NCBI RefSeq assembly: GCF_949628215.1
Contig: NC_134279.1
Location: 58,759,766-58,823,765, forward strand
Reading direction: 5' to 3'
DNA: 64,000 bases
Origin: Phalacrocorax aristotelis
Taxonomy: Eukaryota > Chordata > Aves > Suliformes > Phalacrocoracidae
The notes beneath the pieces are model-generated. The model did not search any database. It was not told the origin of the DNA and saw nothing but the letters and a program-made list of their open reading frames with translations. Below, piece by piece: positions 36,686-49,500 of the stretch. The position numbers were made by a program, and so were the translations under genes. Every line of letters starts with the position of its first letter. Position 1 is the stretch's first letter.

Positions 36686-39294
36686 ATGTGCAACACCCTT
36701 GGGTGGCTGTGGCGCACACACCCAGCTTTGCTGGCTCTGCCTGGTGTGGGCAGAAACAAGCTCCTACCAACCAACAAGGACACAAAGCAGCAACTGTTGA
36801 AGTTAAACATTTTTAAAATCTCTCCCCAAAGCGTCACTGAAGTTGGCAGAGTGGCTTTCTGAACTGCCAGTGTTAAAGCTTAGCACACAGAGATGTCTTG
36901 CAGAGATCTGCCTGTGCTAGTGCTTAAAAATTGTAGCAAATTGAACAGGGAAACTTCTTCAGTCTCAGGTAAAATCTTAGAGGGGCTGTTGTAGCATGTG
37001 AGCAGAAAGGATAGTTGCATAATTAATGCTCAGCCATGTAGTTTTGTGGTAGCTGGATTTCAATTTGTTAGCAATTTCTCCCCCCAGTTCCAAATTAGAA
37101 ATTGGACTAACAGTACTCCTTCTGCTACCCGTTACGCTTCTGAAAAGCATTTGTCCCTATAACATAGATTGAAAAAGTCCCTGACAGGAAAGCAGTACAA
37201 TCCCACTGCATTAAGTGAATTAAAAATCGCTTAACTGATAGCTCTCAAAGAACAAGATTTTACAGGCTTTGTTATGCAAAGAAGCAATTTGCAATAATGG
37301 TTTCGTTTGCCTTCCATTTCCATGAATCCCCAACTGTTTCCTGGCCCTGTAGTTTTCTCTCTGGAAAACACGACTATTAATGCTGGTCTGTATATAACTG
37401 GATCTCCCAGAAGTACGTTTGATTCAGATCAGGTGTGATGCAGGATCGCACTTCTGTGTAATCATCCAAGGCAAGCCTCTGTGTCCTGGCCTGGGTGGTG
37501 AAAATCTAGAGAGGGTCAGGCAGGCACGGTAATGGGTCAGGCACAAAGCCTGCAGATACCAGTCAAAGTGAACCCAACAGGGACTTTTTGAACAATCTCA
37601 ATTTTCAGAATGAGTTATACTAGTTCGGTGCTTTGCTTATGGGGTTCTGGTATTTTTGATCCCAGCTGGAAAGCTTCAAATCCAGATTTACATAGCTCTT
37701 ACCGTACCAGCAGTAGCTGCTGTAAGGGCAGAGGCTCTGTTTCTCATTTTTCTGATTTCAGGATGAGTGCAGATGCATTGCCTTGTCCTGCCATGGCAAT
37801 GTTGTACAAGAGCAAGCCACCCGCCAGCCCAGCCCTGTGTGGAAAACATGCCAGCAGCAATGCAATTGCTGGATGCTGAGAGTGAAGTATCACAGAGAAT
37901 GTAGAAAGAAGCAGTTTTTCTCTTTGCTTATTTTTATTGTTTTTATTCAATTTTTATTAAGTGGGGCTCCATCTTCTAAGTAATTTTTTTAGCTCTTTCC
38001 CCTGTACCACTCCCAGCACAACAAAGACGGAAAATAAAAGAAATCTCCTTTGAGACTGTTGATTCTCCAAAGTGGCCCTATGTCTTATATCTGTTTCATG
38101 TATATTATATTCCGCTGGTGTTCAGCCAAGTGACACACAAAGGACATGCCACTGACACAGGAATGGGAATGGGCCAAGCAGGAAAGGGGCAGAAGAGGAA
38201 AGGAGAGGAGTGATGGATGAAAGTTAGCCTGTACCTAGTGAAAGCTGCAGTCTGGGTTTTGTACAATGGCTTGAGCAGAAGCTGGTTTTGCCCCCTGGAC
38301 TTCATTTGAAGTTCAGCTTCTCTGTGGTGAAGTGGTACCTGTGACCCCAAATTGGTTCTGGAGGGTGGCTGGAGAGATTGACAGAGGACCAGGAACCCCA
38401 AGGTGTACTAAGCTGGAAGCCGGCACAGGCACTGAACAGCCTGGTGCAGAGGGGCTGGGAGCACACAGCCGCCCGCGCTCATCCACACCTGCCTTAAGTG
38501 AGGCATCGCTGTGGCAGGGAGCTGGACTGATTCAGATCCGCCCTCTTTTTCTAATAGCTACATGTGCCTCTTCATTATCCTAATCCGCCGCTTATTCCAT
38601 TGCTATGTGCAATACCGGCTCCTCCTTGCCACTCATGCTCCAAGGTGCTTTTTAAGGTCTATCACCAATTTGCAATGAAAAAATCAATCCTGTCAGAAGA
38701 CGAAACTTCATCAAAGCGGAGAGAGGTGCTGGTTTTGAACTAAGTGAATAAAACATCTCTAATATATTTCTAGGGAGCTAGAGCAGAGAAACTATCTAAG
38801 CCAAGGTTGACAGTGATATTGCACGGATATGAATCCTTAAGCAATAATTTATAGAAAATATGTGAGAGGTATAATGAACATTATTAAATATATTAAAAAA
38901 TTAAGACTATCACAAGTTGTTTTTTTCTGAGAGGTGTTTACAGGAGGGTTCAGCCTTTACAAACATATTTTCTTTCTTTTGAGGTTGTTGTGGTTGTGCT
39001 GACTAAGGAGTACTGAGAAGTTTTACTGTTGGGGTACATGTATGAAAGACATTTTGAATATTGACATGTATTTATGTGCCAAGACATACATTATGTAGTT
39101 TCATTAGGAAATTCAAATATTAATTATACAATTCTTTATGGAATTATACAATTACATTTATTCAATATACATACACAAACACATATGTATATATGAAAGA
39201 GAAATTTTTTATATTGCCAAAATGAACATTTTTAACAAAAAGGAGTGATTTATTTTATGAAGACCTAAGGCAGACCTAGCCACAATCAGTGATA

Positions 39295-39882
39295 TTAAAG
39301 AATGTTCTGCCTGGTTAAAGCTGGCTTTTTGAGGTCAGAAGAGACATAAAAAACATAACTGAGATTCTCTTGCAGCTGAAATATAATTAAATCCACAACT
39401 GCTACTGGCGTCACATCTTCTAAACAAAGTAAAAGACAGATCTGTGTTCTGTCATAGCACACCAAAGTGGAACTGTGAAAAGAACCAAATTTCTTCTGTT
39501 TCAAAGGAAAAGCTGAGTCATGTTTGTGTTCGCTCAGGAAGGGCACTAGCTGGGAAAGAACTGAGGCAAATGCAAGCCAGAGAGGTTTCCTACAGCTGAA
39601 AGACTTCTCACAGGCGGAGGGGAGATGTGGGTGTTGGAAAGTGAACTTGAGCTGGTGTGAATATAGATGAGTTACTTGCTTTGCTGGCCTGACTGATGGC
39701 ACCATCAGCATGTCACCTCCTAGCAGAGAGTCTCCCTCAGGTGAGGATGCTGCAAGAAACTTGCACTTCAGGCACGTAGCAATTTGCGTTGAAGTCCCCT
39801 GCAGGTAAAACAGCTGTGGAGGAGAAGGGGCACTAGATGCATTGGTGGATTGTTGGGGTGAGTGGCTGTTGGTATCAGCCAT
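39295..39882 (-). other. Unassigned 195-codon ORF
   Basis: This is the longest open frame outside the two GC-rich blocks. It starts MADTNSHSPQQS and runs to a stop near the left end. The predicted protein is Ser/Leu-rich with scattered Cys and a hydrophobic stretch near residues 150-170 (ICLLLCLEDVTPVAVVDLII). I recognise no domain. No promoter, splice context or poly(A) signal supports it. It is most likely a chance ORF, possibly a relic. Confidence 0.15.
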
Positions 39883-42800
39883 ACACTCCTCTTCAGGTAG
39901 GCGTGCATGAGCCCTGCCTTGCCCTGAGCTGAGGGAGATGGTTGTAGGGCATGAAGGTGGTAGTGATCCCTGATGTGAGGGAGGTTGGGGGTCACCAGCA
40001 CCTCAGGCTCATTGTGCTGCTGCATGGCTCCTCACTGGCTCCTCAAGCAGGCATCTGCATTTCCCTGCAAATGCACGTGGGCACACTAAGCCATGCTGCC
40101 AGCAACATGCCCTTAGCTTTACTGCAGTGCACAAAATGCATAGAGGTTTTTGCACTTTATCCCTAAAATCCTCTTTGTTATCTCTTTCTTTCTCTCTCCA
40201 GTTCCTACGGGGGAAGACTCCCCAGAGTCGTGCTGGAGAAGACATGTAGCAATACCTTAAACTAAAATTTCTGCCTCTGTGAGAGGCTGGCTATTTCAAT
40301 AGAAACATTCCCCTGAACAGTCCTCCAATTCAGGAATTCACAAAGATTTTACCTGTAGATGCAACAGAGACTTTTATGTTTCCTTGGGACTATTGTAGTA
40401 TGACTGTATTGGAGAAAGAAAGAAAGGTTTGGATTTGAATGAAGAATCTTGGTTGAAATGACAGGTACTTGAGCTGACATTTCAGTAATTAACAATTAAA
40501 TATCTGTGCTTTTAACATTAGAATTTTTAAACTGGATTAGAATTCTGATGCTTTTGTATTGCTGTGAAACTTGACTGGCAAATTGATAAAGCAAGTCATT
40601 GAGAAATGCGAACCTTCATAATGAGAACAAAGATTCCATGTCAAAGAAGAATGAGTTAGAAAAAAGGCTGTTCTCAGTACAATTAGACTTTGATTTATGG
40701 TGGTGTGATTTATTACCTGGATATATTTAATTCCTGATATTAAACTCACCTGTTTGCTACACTGTAAATACAGACAAAACCTCCTCTATTTTGCTTCCCG
40801 TAAGCTGTCAGTTACATCTGGATCGCCCACATTCATAAAAACTCACAGATCTGTACTTCAGCTACGTGATCTGTAAGGCCTTCTCCCAGGCAGGGGGAGA
40901 GAGCTGTAACATGCAGGGACAGGAAAACAGCACGGATGTGGCAGGTGTTGCTGGGAAGACAAGGTGAATGTCCAAGTGCATTTTCCCACAACATCCTCAT
41001 CTATGTGCATCACACATTAACAAAAAACTCAGTGAATTCATTCAAATAAATGTCTCTTAATAGCACCCTGATTGATAAAAAAGTAATGCAGTGTTTGCAA
41101 ATACTCAATTTTTTTTTTCCATTCCTTTCAGACTTGCAGTCTACACAAATATGAAACATCTTATGTTTCACAGTGGGAGAGCAGATTGTGGAAGTCACCA
41201 ATTAGCCATGTCACTAATTACCCATACTATACGTCTGAGTTTTAAGTTTTCTAGCTAAAAATACTTGCTGTAGTCTCTCTGAGGTAGAAAGCAAACTAAG
41301 GAGAATTTTATTTTCTCCCAAGACGTATGACTGTTACCACCCTCCCTAATTTATATCCTGTCTTTCAGTCTCTTACTGACTTAAGCAAGGGTTAAAGAGG
41401 TGTTTGCAGCCTTTTTTTCTTACACATCCAGCTTTCTGCTGTATGTTTCTTCCAATCTTCCTTCTCTCTCCAACCCTCTGATTAATAGGAGGCTTGTCAG
41501 TTCTGGGGGTTTCATTGGGAGCTTTGTTCTGTTTGGTGTAGATCACATATTCTGGAGATAAGTGATTAGGGCAAAATCTCGTCTTTATTTTTGTAATGGA
41601 GGAAAGGTTTGCATATAAACCCTAGAGACTCAAAAATCAGATGGCAGATAGAAAGAACAAAAATGTCATTTTCCTTCAAAATCTTGTGATTCTTTGGGGC
41701 CTGACTCATGACTCTGGTGTGCCGGGATTTGGCAACATTCATTTCTTCCTCCCTATTCTCTATGCTCTGCTCTTCAGGAGTCTTTCTAGGAAAGAGCTTC
41801 TACCTTTCCACTTTTTCTTTGTCAGATCAACTTTCCTGCCTCTTCTGAAATACCCCTGCCTGGTGGTCACAGTGGCCCCTGCTGTGTGAGTGAGCACACA
41901 CTATTGCGTCCATCCTCACAGCCCTGCTGGTAGGGGGATGATCACAGCCACTGCAAGCGGAGTGGAAACAGAGGGGGTGTGAGTACTCTACCCCTGCAAA
42001 GTGGGCTCCCATGTGGCCTGGAGCGAGGGTTCTTCAGCAGCAAAGCATCTCATGTTTACATTCCCACTCACACTTGTAGTTGGCCTGCGCTCAGATAGCC
42101 CACAAATCCCATCTGTACCTGTGGCAAGAGACATTTCTGTCTTACTCCATGTGTTCTTGTCCACCTGATAAAGGTCATAGCTAATGTCTGCCAGGCAAAT
42201 GGGCTAGGCAGAGGGTTCACAGAGTCCTGGGACCTGTTTGCACTGCATGGGAGTAAGCGTGCTCTTGAGTGCACTTCCGTGCATGGGGTGCACATAGAGT
42301 TCATCCCTGTAAGTACCAGCTGGGCTGCCCCAGAACCTGCCCTAAAGGTGCTTCTGCCAGTGAGTAAGGTGGATAGGAGGTGAGTCTGGCCTGGAGCCTT
42401 AACATCATGATGCTCCCCCACCACAATGGAGATGCGCTCTGGAGATTAAGGGCTAGATTAACGTTTAGGCTGGTGTCTGGCTAACTTGATGCTTCCATGT
42501 TACTGAGATCATCAGAACCCCCTGTGCAGGGTCTGCTTAGCCTGGGAGGCACTTGATGTCCCCTTGCGTTGACGATGGCAAAAGTTAAGGCCATAATGTA
42601 CCTACATTTTTGCTGTGGGCATGCACACAATCCTCTTTCCCCTCCCCAATGCCTCTGAGCTGCTAATAACTGCCTCCTGTGTGCATTCACAGCTTCAAGT
42701 CTCTCTACCTCACCTGAAATGTGCAATCTGAGAGAGCATGCCTTCTGTATTGCACCTGTCCCAAAGCATGAGAAGCAGGAGTCCCTGCTTCTGCATGCCC

Positions 42801-43138
42801 CAAAACCTAAAAGGAACCACCCCAAACCCACAAAACCTTGCACAGACATGGTAGAAATTCAAGTCCTGATCCCTCTTTTCCTGGGTCTAAACCCAGTTCT
42901 CCTGTAAAAAGTGCCCAATTCAATAGACTAGAGGATATTCTGCAGTGGGTCTCAGTTCTTCCAGTTTGTATAAAGTTCTTAAGTGTTCACTGGATGAGGG
43001 CTGGAGCGTTCATCCCGGATCACTAACACCAGGGCATGAGAGCATGTTTTTTTGTCTCTGGCAAAACGAGTATTTAAAAATATTATGCAAAGCAGTGCAG
43101 TTGACACTTAGAAGCCTGGGTGACAGATGGCTTGCATT

Positions 43139-43245
43139 GAGAGCACTTGTTTAGAAGATGGAAGACCTGAGATTAAATCTCTACTCCAAGTCAGGCAGAA
43201 GAGAAGGCATCCAAACCTGAATCTTCCACCTCCCAGGTGAGTTCC
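43139..43245. repeat. Ancient palindromic repeat with tRNA B-box-like core
   Basis: The left arm (43157-43182, GATGGAAGACCTGAGATTAA and on) is an imperfect inverted copy of the right arm (43205-43230, ending AACCTGAATCTTCCACC), with weaker pairing outward to 43141 and 43244. The order of blocks, including CACCTCCCAGGTGAGTTCCC and GGGCTACTGGGT just after it, matches a dispersed amniote sequence I recall that contains GGTTCAAATCC, like a tRNA B box. The element may extend to about 43330. Note that CAG|GTGAGT at 43235 would look like a perfect splice donor but belongs to this repeat. Confidence 0.5.
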
Positions 43246-45339
43246 CTTGCCCGGGGCTACTGGGTGTCATTTCTACCACCACATCCTCCTCCTCCTCTTT
43301 CCGTGTACAATCACTGACCTGGTTTAGCTTGCCCCTGATTGGAAGAAGGCATCTTTTTGCAGCCTGGACTCAGGCTCCGGCACTTTAGGAGAGGCCTGGC
43401 TTAGTACTCATCCCTCTCCTGGCATTTCCTAGGTCACGTTCAGCATCTTCGCACCTGTGCTGCATGAGCATCTCCTCCTTGTGCACTGAATGAAGAGCTT
43501 GTGAAAGGCAGTGGGTGTATGTATGCCAAAGGATGAGAATGAAACCTACATATTACATATTTATCCCTTAGGGATTTGTCTAAGCCGCACAGGATGTCTC
43601 TAAAAGTGGTGGGAACTGCCAGAAGTTCTCACAGGTCCCATGCTTATGTCTGAACCAGGACCATCTGTCTCTTCTCTCTGGAGATCCATTTCTATCTTTG
43701 ATGCTCTCCTGTGCTGATATAAGCAGATCCCCATGCCTGGCTTGTGACTCTGTTTCAGTTTGTCTTTGGGCAGGGTTTGTGTCTTCCTTTTTTTTCCACA
43801 TTTATGGTCCTATTAACTTAACCTGATTTTAATGGGACCTGATGGACTCTTCTGGCGTATGTTGAAGTTCTTGCAGGATAGGCCTTTGGACAATAAGTGT
43901 GTGTGGCCACTTAGTCACTTGAAGCTGGCTGATTACCAGGCCCATGCTGTAATCTCTTGATCGTCCTATGTACATTTATTTGTCAGAAGCAGAGCTATTG
44001 TTAGCCTGTCAATATTGCTCCACGCAATGTCGTAAATACGAGATTTTTCATGAAACTTTGGCATTTCTGCTCCTGAAGACAATCCTTCACAGATGAAGAG
44101 GCTGCTTTTCAGTCCACAGATGTCTACTGTGGGAGAGAAACCTAATGAGACAGGAGATAAGGGGTATAGGGTAGGGCATTGCACTGTCTCTCAGGGAGGG
44201 AAAGATTAACGTCCCAGTGCCAAAAGCAATGATTTGTTAAGTGAGCCATGGCTGCACGGTCTGCGAATGGTGCGCATCCTCCTTGTATTCATCATAAGTT
44301 TTTAAGTACTGTTTGTGAAAGACATCTCAGGTGAAAGGAACTTACTATTAAAGACACCTAACTTCTGGCGGTATGTAGAGCAGGGGAGAGAGAAAACTCC
44401 CTGTAGCTTCCTCCTTAACATCTACTATGAACTCCACCATTTCAGGACAGCCTAAAAGCTGTGTTTTAGAGAGTGGCCTTGTATGAAAAAAACGCTAACT
44501 AAAATCAGAGTGGAAAGATCAGTTTGGGTAGATTTTCAGGAAGTGACAGATGAGTGCTGATATGCAAAATCACTATTTTTTTTGTGCGTGATCACTGGGA
44601 TTCAAAACACACTACTTGGCTGCAGACCAAAAGGCAGAACAGTTTGCCACAGGAAAGCCCATAGGGTTGACGGTGAAAAATTAAGGCAGATTTTGCAACT
44701 AGTAGTGAGAAATATTTAAAAGTTTTCTCACAAGCTTGAAATGGGTATGATGAATGTAATTTTTAAGGTCAGTTACCAAAATGCAATACTGGCTACTAAA
44801 CTTTATCTCAAAACTAACCAGCATTTTTGCAGAAAAAAATAAAATAAAAAAGGACACAAATTATTTATCTTCTCATTACTGCAATGCTAAATACAGAAAT
44901 ATCAGTTGTCCTTTTTCAGTAGTCAGTGGGTCAGTCTGTGATATTTTGGGAACGTTAGTCCGCTGCCTATACTGGCAGATGATGTAAGTGGAAAGAGGGG
45001 TGTTGGCATTTGGCTCTGGATGTGCCACAGGTACTGCCAAATATAAAGTGTGTGGAAGTGTATGGAGACAGTGAACAAATGCCAATGACTTGTTTACTCA
45101 AAAACAGAGTAGACAGGCAAAAAAAAAAAAGAGGTGAGAATCTCCTGGAATTTATAGGTATTGGATTGGCCAGCAAAATAGATAAGATTTGGGCTGTGTG
45201 TGACAAATGGGACTTTTTGATATGCATCTTAACACCAAGCAGTGGCCATTCTGAAATGCATGCAACTAATTAGCATGGGTTTTTTTAGATATACAAAGAG
45301 CAAGAAGTATCCCAGTCATGCTGTTTTTCCCCCCTGCAG
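43246..45339. other. Non-coding, no gene recognised
   Basis: Mixed-composition sequence with only short ORFs. A short CTC triplet tract lies near 43285-43298. Just before the second CpG-rich block, 45321-45339 is a polypyrimidine run ending in CCCCCCTGCAG. Confidence 0.55.
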
Positions 45340-45795
45340 CTCTTCAAAAGAGGAAGCCAGAATGCCTTTGCCGCCTTAGGTGGAGGAGCCGGTGCTGAGA
45401 GGGGCCAGGCCCGGGTTGCTGCAGCCCTGGGGAAGGCAGACGCAGGAGAAAGGGAGGAGCAGAGACAGAAAGCCCCGGGGGAGGACTGGCGAGCACAGCC
45501 AGGGCTGCTCCCCGGGGAGGAGGAGGAGGAGGAGAAGGGCGGGAAGGGCGCGGGCAGTGACTCCTGCGGCGGGGTGGGGTCCCCACCAGCCTGAGCCAGC
45601 AACCTCAACGCTGGGCTCCACCCGGGCCCTGCCCGCAGTGGTGGCGGAAGGCAGCGTTCAGGCTGGCCTACCCGGCCCCGCCACGGGCAAAGCAGGCAGG
45701 AGGACTCCCGCTGCTGTGCCTGCGGCGCTGGGGGCTGCCAGCCGGCGATGCCCGGGGTCGGCCCCGAAACCCGCCGCTGGCACAGCGGAGGCTGT
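45340..45795. promoter_or_regulatory. Second, small CpG-rich block (orphan CpG island)
   Basis: About 450 bases are GC-rich with several dozen CpG, isolated in AT-rich DNA 40 kb from the main island. A (GGA)n tract runs at 45517-45535. At the left edge a polypyrimidine tract ends in CCCCCCTGCAG, a strong 3' splice site for a + strand exon starting at 45340. An open frame covers 45380-45862 on +, but the peptide is Arg/Pro/Ala-rich and unrecognised, as expected of GC-rich DNA. It may be an alternative promoter, an orphan island within a large intron, or an exon with untranslated sequence. Confidence 0.55.
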
Positions 45796-46357
45796 GGGGT
45801 TTGATGAACATTTTATTTGGAAGAATGTCAAGAGAGGCATTCCTATCTGCGGATTGGGATGAAACAACTTCTGTTCCATCAGGAACTGGAGGAGAAGTTA
45901 AACACTGAAAAAACAAATCATCCAGATAACTTACCTCCAAACATTTTAGCAGAGTCGTTCTCTGGAGTGTCTAATTACTCATGGCTGATGTTTAGGGACT
46001 CTGGATACTCTGGAAGAGCTGGGAATCTGCACTAACTTATGGTAGATAGAGTATGGCCTATTATGAATCATGGGCAGAATGAACAGCTGATTAGGACTAG
46101 ATTAAAGAAAAATTAAAGGAGAAAAAATTAATGCCAATCAATATTACTGTATGTTAAATCAATAGTGTAAACCTTATTTGCCACTTTTTTTGATGAGGTG
46201 GCAAGTTAGTTTGATAAGGATGATGGAAATGGCCAAATTGACCCAACATCACACAAGACAGAAATTAAGGAAGCCAAAAAATAGAAAATCAACGTGGCAT
46301 GTGTTACATTGATTGAAAGCTGGCCAGCTGATAGGTCTTGGAATATAAATGGAGAAT
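45796..46357. other. Non-coding, no gene recognised
   Basis: Composition drops sharply back to AT-rich after the CpG block. No repeat or gene is recognised. Confidence 0.55.
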
Positions 46358-46560
46358 CATCACAGAATCATTTAGGTTGGAAAGCACCTCTGCAGGTTGT
46401 GTAGTCCAGCCCCTTGCTCAAAGCAGTAGCAGCTTCAAAGGCTGATCAAGTTGCTCAGGGTCTTATCCAGCAGAGTTTGGGGTGTCTCCACAGGTGGAGA
46501 TTGCACAATCTCTTGTTTAATGTGAAAGCTCCTCTTCCTTAAACAGATTTGTTTTTAGCA
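46358..46560 (-). mobile_element. CR1 LINE, short reversed 3' fragment
   Basis: The + strand reads ATCACAGAATCATTTAGGTTGG, then GCCCCTTGCTCAAAGCAG and TTGGGGTGTCTCCACAGGTG, the reversed 3' end of an avian CR1. Similarity fades by about 46560. Only the last two hundred bases of the element are present. Confidence 0.9.
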
Positions 46561-49500
46561 AAGTTATTTGAGAAATGGTTCTTCTGTCAATGATGTTCAG
46601 TACTTTTTCCAAATACATGGGAGAAAGCACAAAACTAGTGCAAATGTAGTTTGCAAAGGCCATTAATACTGAAGAAACTAGCAAATGTCAAAGGAGTCAG
46701 TATTGTAACTCTAGTGACCTTGGACTGCTTGTTTTAACATAGTCGAATATAAAGTCATTGGAGAGAGAACAAAAATCTTAGGTCATACAGATGGAATGGA
46801 CCAGTCTGCACTGGGGAAGAGAGATGTTGAGAGGGACATGGTAAACAGGGTGAATAACTGTCTGAGCATGAGTTGCTGGTGTAGGTCAGTGAAAAACAAA
46901 CTTCTGTGACCTTCCAAGTTAAAAATATGAGGAAATTGGTTAGAGAAGCTTATGGAGTCTATATTCTAATCAGTAAAATGGGCCACATTCAGTTCTCTGT
47001 CTATGAGGGCAAGTGGGATAGCACAGCTTGCTTCCATATACCTAGACTCCCCCAAACACAGTGGCGTCACCCATACTGCTTGCTTGAGAAACTTGTCTCA
47101 TGCTATTCCTCCAACCATGCTCAGGCATTGTCTGGCAGAAGGCTGGTTCACATATTCGCAAAAAATGCTATTGAACTAACCATGACATAGTGTTAGCAAA
47201 TGTGTGCCCGTACTTGCAGCGGTGTTTAGTTTTCTCATGCAGACACTGCTGTTAGTTTTGTGTTTAGCACCAATTTAACAATTACTGGTGTTCAGTGTTC
47301 AGTCTGGGAATTCAGAGGACAAGAAGAATGCTATCATGTTAGCAAGGGTACAAATGGAGTCCTGAGGAATGGCATTCATGTTTTACTGGGGAGAAGGTAA
47401 AGGAGAGTCCTGGTTGTAGTCTGTGAAGAGTGCTTTGAGAGCATTGTAACGAATTCCTCAGTGTAGCAGGTAGGTCGGAGGCTCTGATGGCCACAAGTTG
47501 AATCAAAACAAGCTTTAACAAGAAGTAAGCTCTCAGTTTCATAGTTCTAACCTTATGAGTAGGTGTTTTCCTAGTAGATTTTCTGTAGTTTAAGATGGGA
47601 TTCATGCAAGGAGGGCAGGTTAGGTGGTCGCAACAGATCTGCAATCTTTGAATCTTTGAATTAATTAGTGAGATTTTGAGATATGAATGAAAGTCTGACA
47701 CTTGGGTTCTGTTGTTGTGCCAAACAGGGGGACTGATAGAGCTTCAAGGCTTCACCTTTCATCACTACCTTATATGACTGTATACTGACTGGGATGATTC
47801 CCAGCACAGAATAGAAAGATTTGGTTAACACTTCTGCTTTTTTGTATACCGATACTGATAATTTTACCATTCTCATCTCATTATATGTTATAGAGGCACT
47901 GTAGAACCTGTTCATTATAGAAGATTTTTCTTTTTCATAACATACTAATTTTTTTGGTTATTGTGCTTTTATTTCTCTGTCGGTCCTTATCTTCTGGCTG
48001 GTAATAATTATTATCAGCTTCCTTTTTCCTTCATAGGAGTTAATGTAATATCTGCCCTCACATTCCCTTCCTAAGGGAAGGGATGGTTGCCATTGGCATT
48101 TTGGAACTGTGGCTTATTGAACATCCACTACAGTTTCTCAAGAATTTCAAGTTATCATTCACGCAGTTTGTTTAAATTCTTAATCTCATTTGATTTAGCT
48201 CATAGCTATTTTCTGCTTAGTGACATTTGTCCTTTTAAATCATAAGCTGAATATGTTACTGGTTTGGACTTTACTGTCTTGACATGTAACTCACGGCATA
48301 TAATCCCTTGCGCCAAAAATACGGTTCTGTGATCAAACTATCTTCGATCAAGTTCTAGTGTAGGTTTACCTTACATCAGATGCAATTAGTTTTCAAAATA
48401 GGAAATGATTACTGCATTTTTGCATTTTTTTAGTGGCAACAGAAGACATGCAGCATGCTTCATTCAGCTTGAAGATCTGGGTGATAATGTGTTTTTCAAC
48501 TCTGGCACTAGAGATAGCTAGACGTCTAGCTAATTGATTTGATTTGATAGCCTGCAAAATAGACCACCTGCTCACTCATCTTGAACTTCATAAGTGACAA
48601 TATTAATTAATAAGTTTTCAAGATAATTTTCTTGCTTAGTGCCAGCAACTGGGATATTAGTTGTAGGGGGTACACTTTTAAGAGAGCAGCTTGGTTGCAA
48701 AGGGCCTGCGGTGGCTGCGCTGAACACACAAACTGAGTGGGCAGATGTTTGCCAAGCTTTTTAGCTGTGAGTGATTTCTGAGCTGCACACACGTAATGAT
48801 GTACCTTACATGACATACAAGGCCATCTCCCTTCCTCCCCATGCCTATGGAGGTCCTAGCAATTCGTTTTAACATATTCATCATGCTGGGCTCTGTAACA
48901 TTGTAATGGTGCTCATAATTGTGTAACTCCAGTCCCTCTCATCTATTATCCAGCTCTTGGTGCTGATGATTAGGCAATTATATTTTTTTCTTTTTGTGTC
49001 CTTTGGCTTCATGACTGATTTTGTTCTCAACATCTTGATTTTGATGAGTGTTCTTTGAATCTTCCTTTTCACTCACTCCTTTTTTATTAGTTTGCCAGCT
49101 TCCTAACTCATACAGTGAACTTGTCTCTTAAAAAGCAAGCTTTTCTGCGGGTGCAGAGGCCAGCTGAATGCCCAGCCCCTTCTTCCTCTGCTCCACAGTT
49201 TCGAGCCCATACAGTTACCTCTTCCAAAATTAGGGAACTGTTTGCCCTCTATTCTCCTTTGGGCGTGAGACATCAAGGATTTCTGAAAATGCAGCCTCCT
49301 CTGGTTTATCCATCTTTTGTACAACCTCCTGAACTGACAGCAGGTCAGTCCCTTTAGGGTGGGATAATTGCTGGAAGAATTGCTGGTAGTTACTGCTTGC
49401 AAGTATAAACAATGATGCCCATGTGCTGAAGGGACCTAATTAATGCCAGCCAGTTAAAAGCAATGAGAGGAAGATCACAGTTCCTGGGCTGGTGCAAATG

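Larger units (their letters stand above)
34721..43110. other. Non-coding, no gene recognised
   Basis: AT-rich sequence with moderately GC-rich patches at 36520-36780 and 38330-38530. It holds a hairpin at 36522-36569, a G-quadruplex motif at 36669-36685 and one long minus-strand ORF at 39295-39882, described separately. A short direct repeat of AATTATACAATT occurs at 39122 and 39142. No coding exon is recognised. Confidence 0.6.

Noticed and set aside
43200..43240. Exon ending at CAG|GTGAGT near 43234
   Set aside because: The donor-like sequence is part of a dispersed palindromic repeat.
45380..45862. 160-codon ORF across the second CpG-rich block as a gene
   Set aside because: The peptide is Arg/Pro/Ala-rich without known motifs and overlaps a GGA repeat. 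It is explained by base composition.
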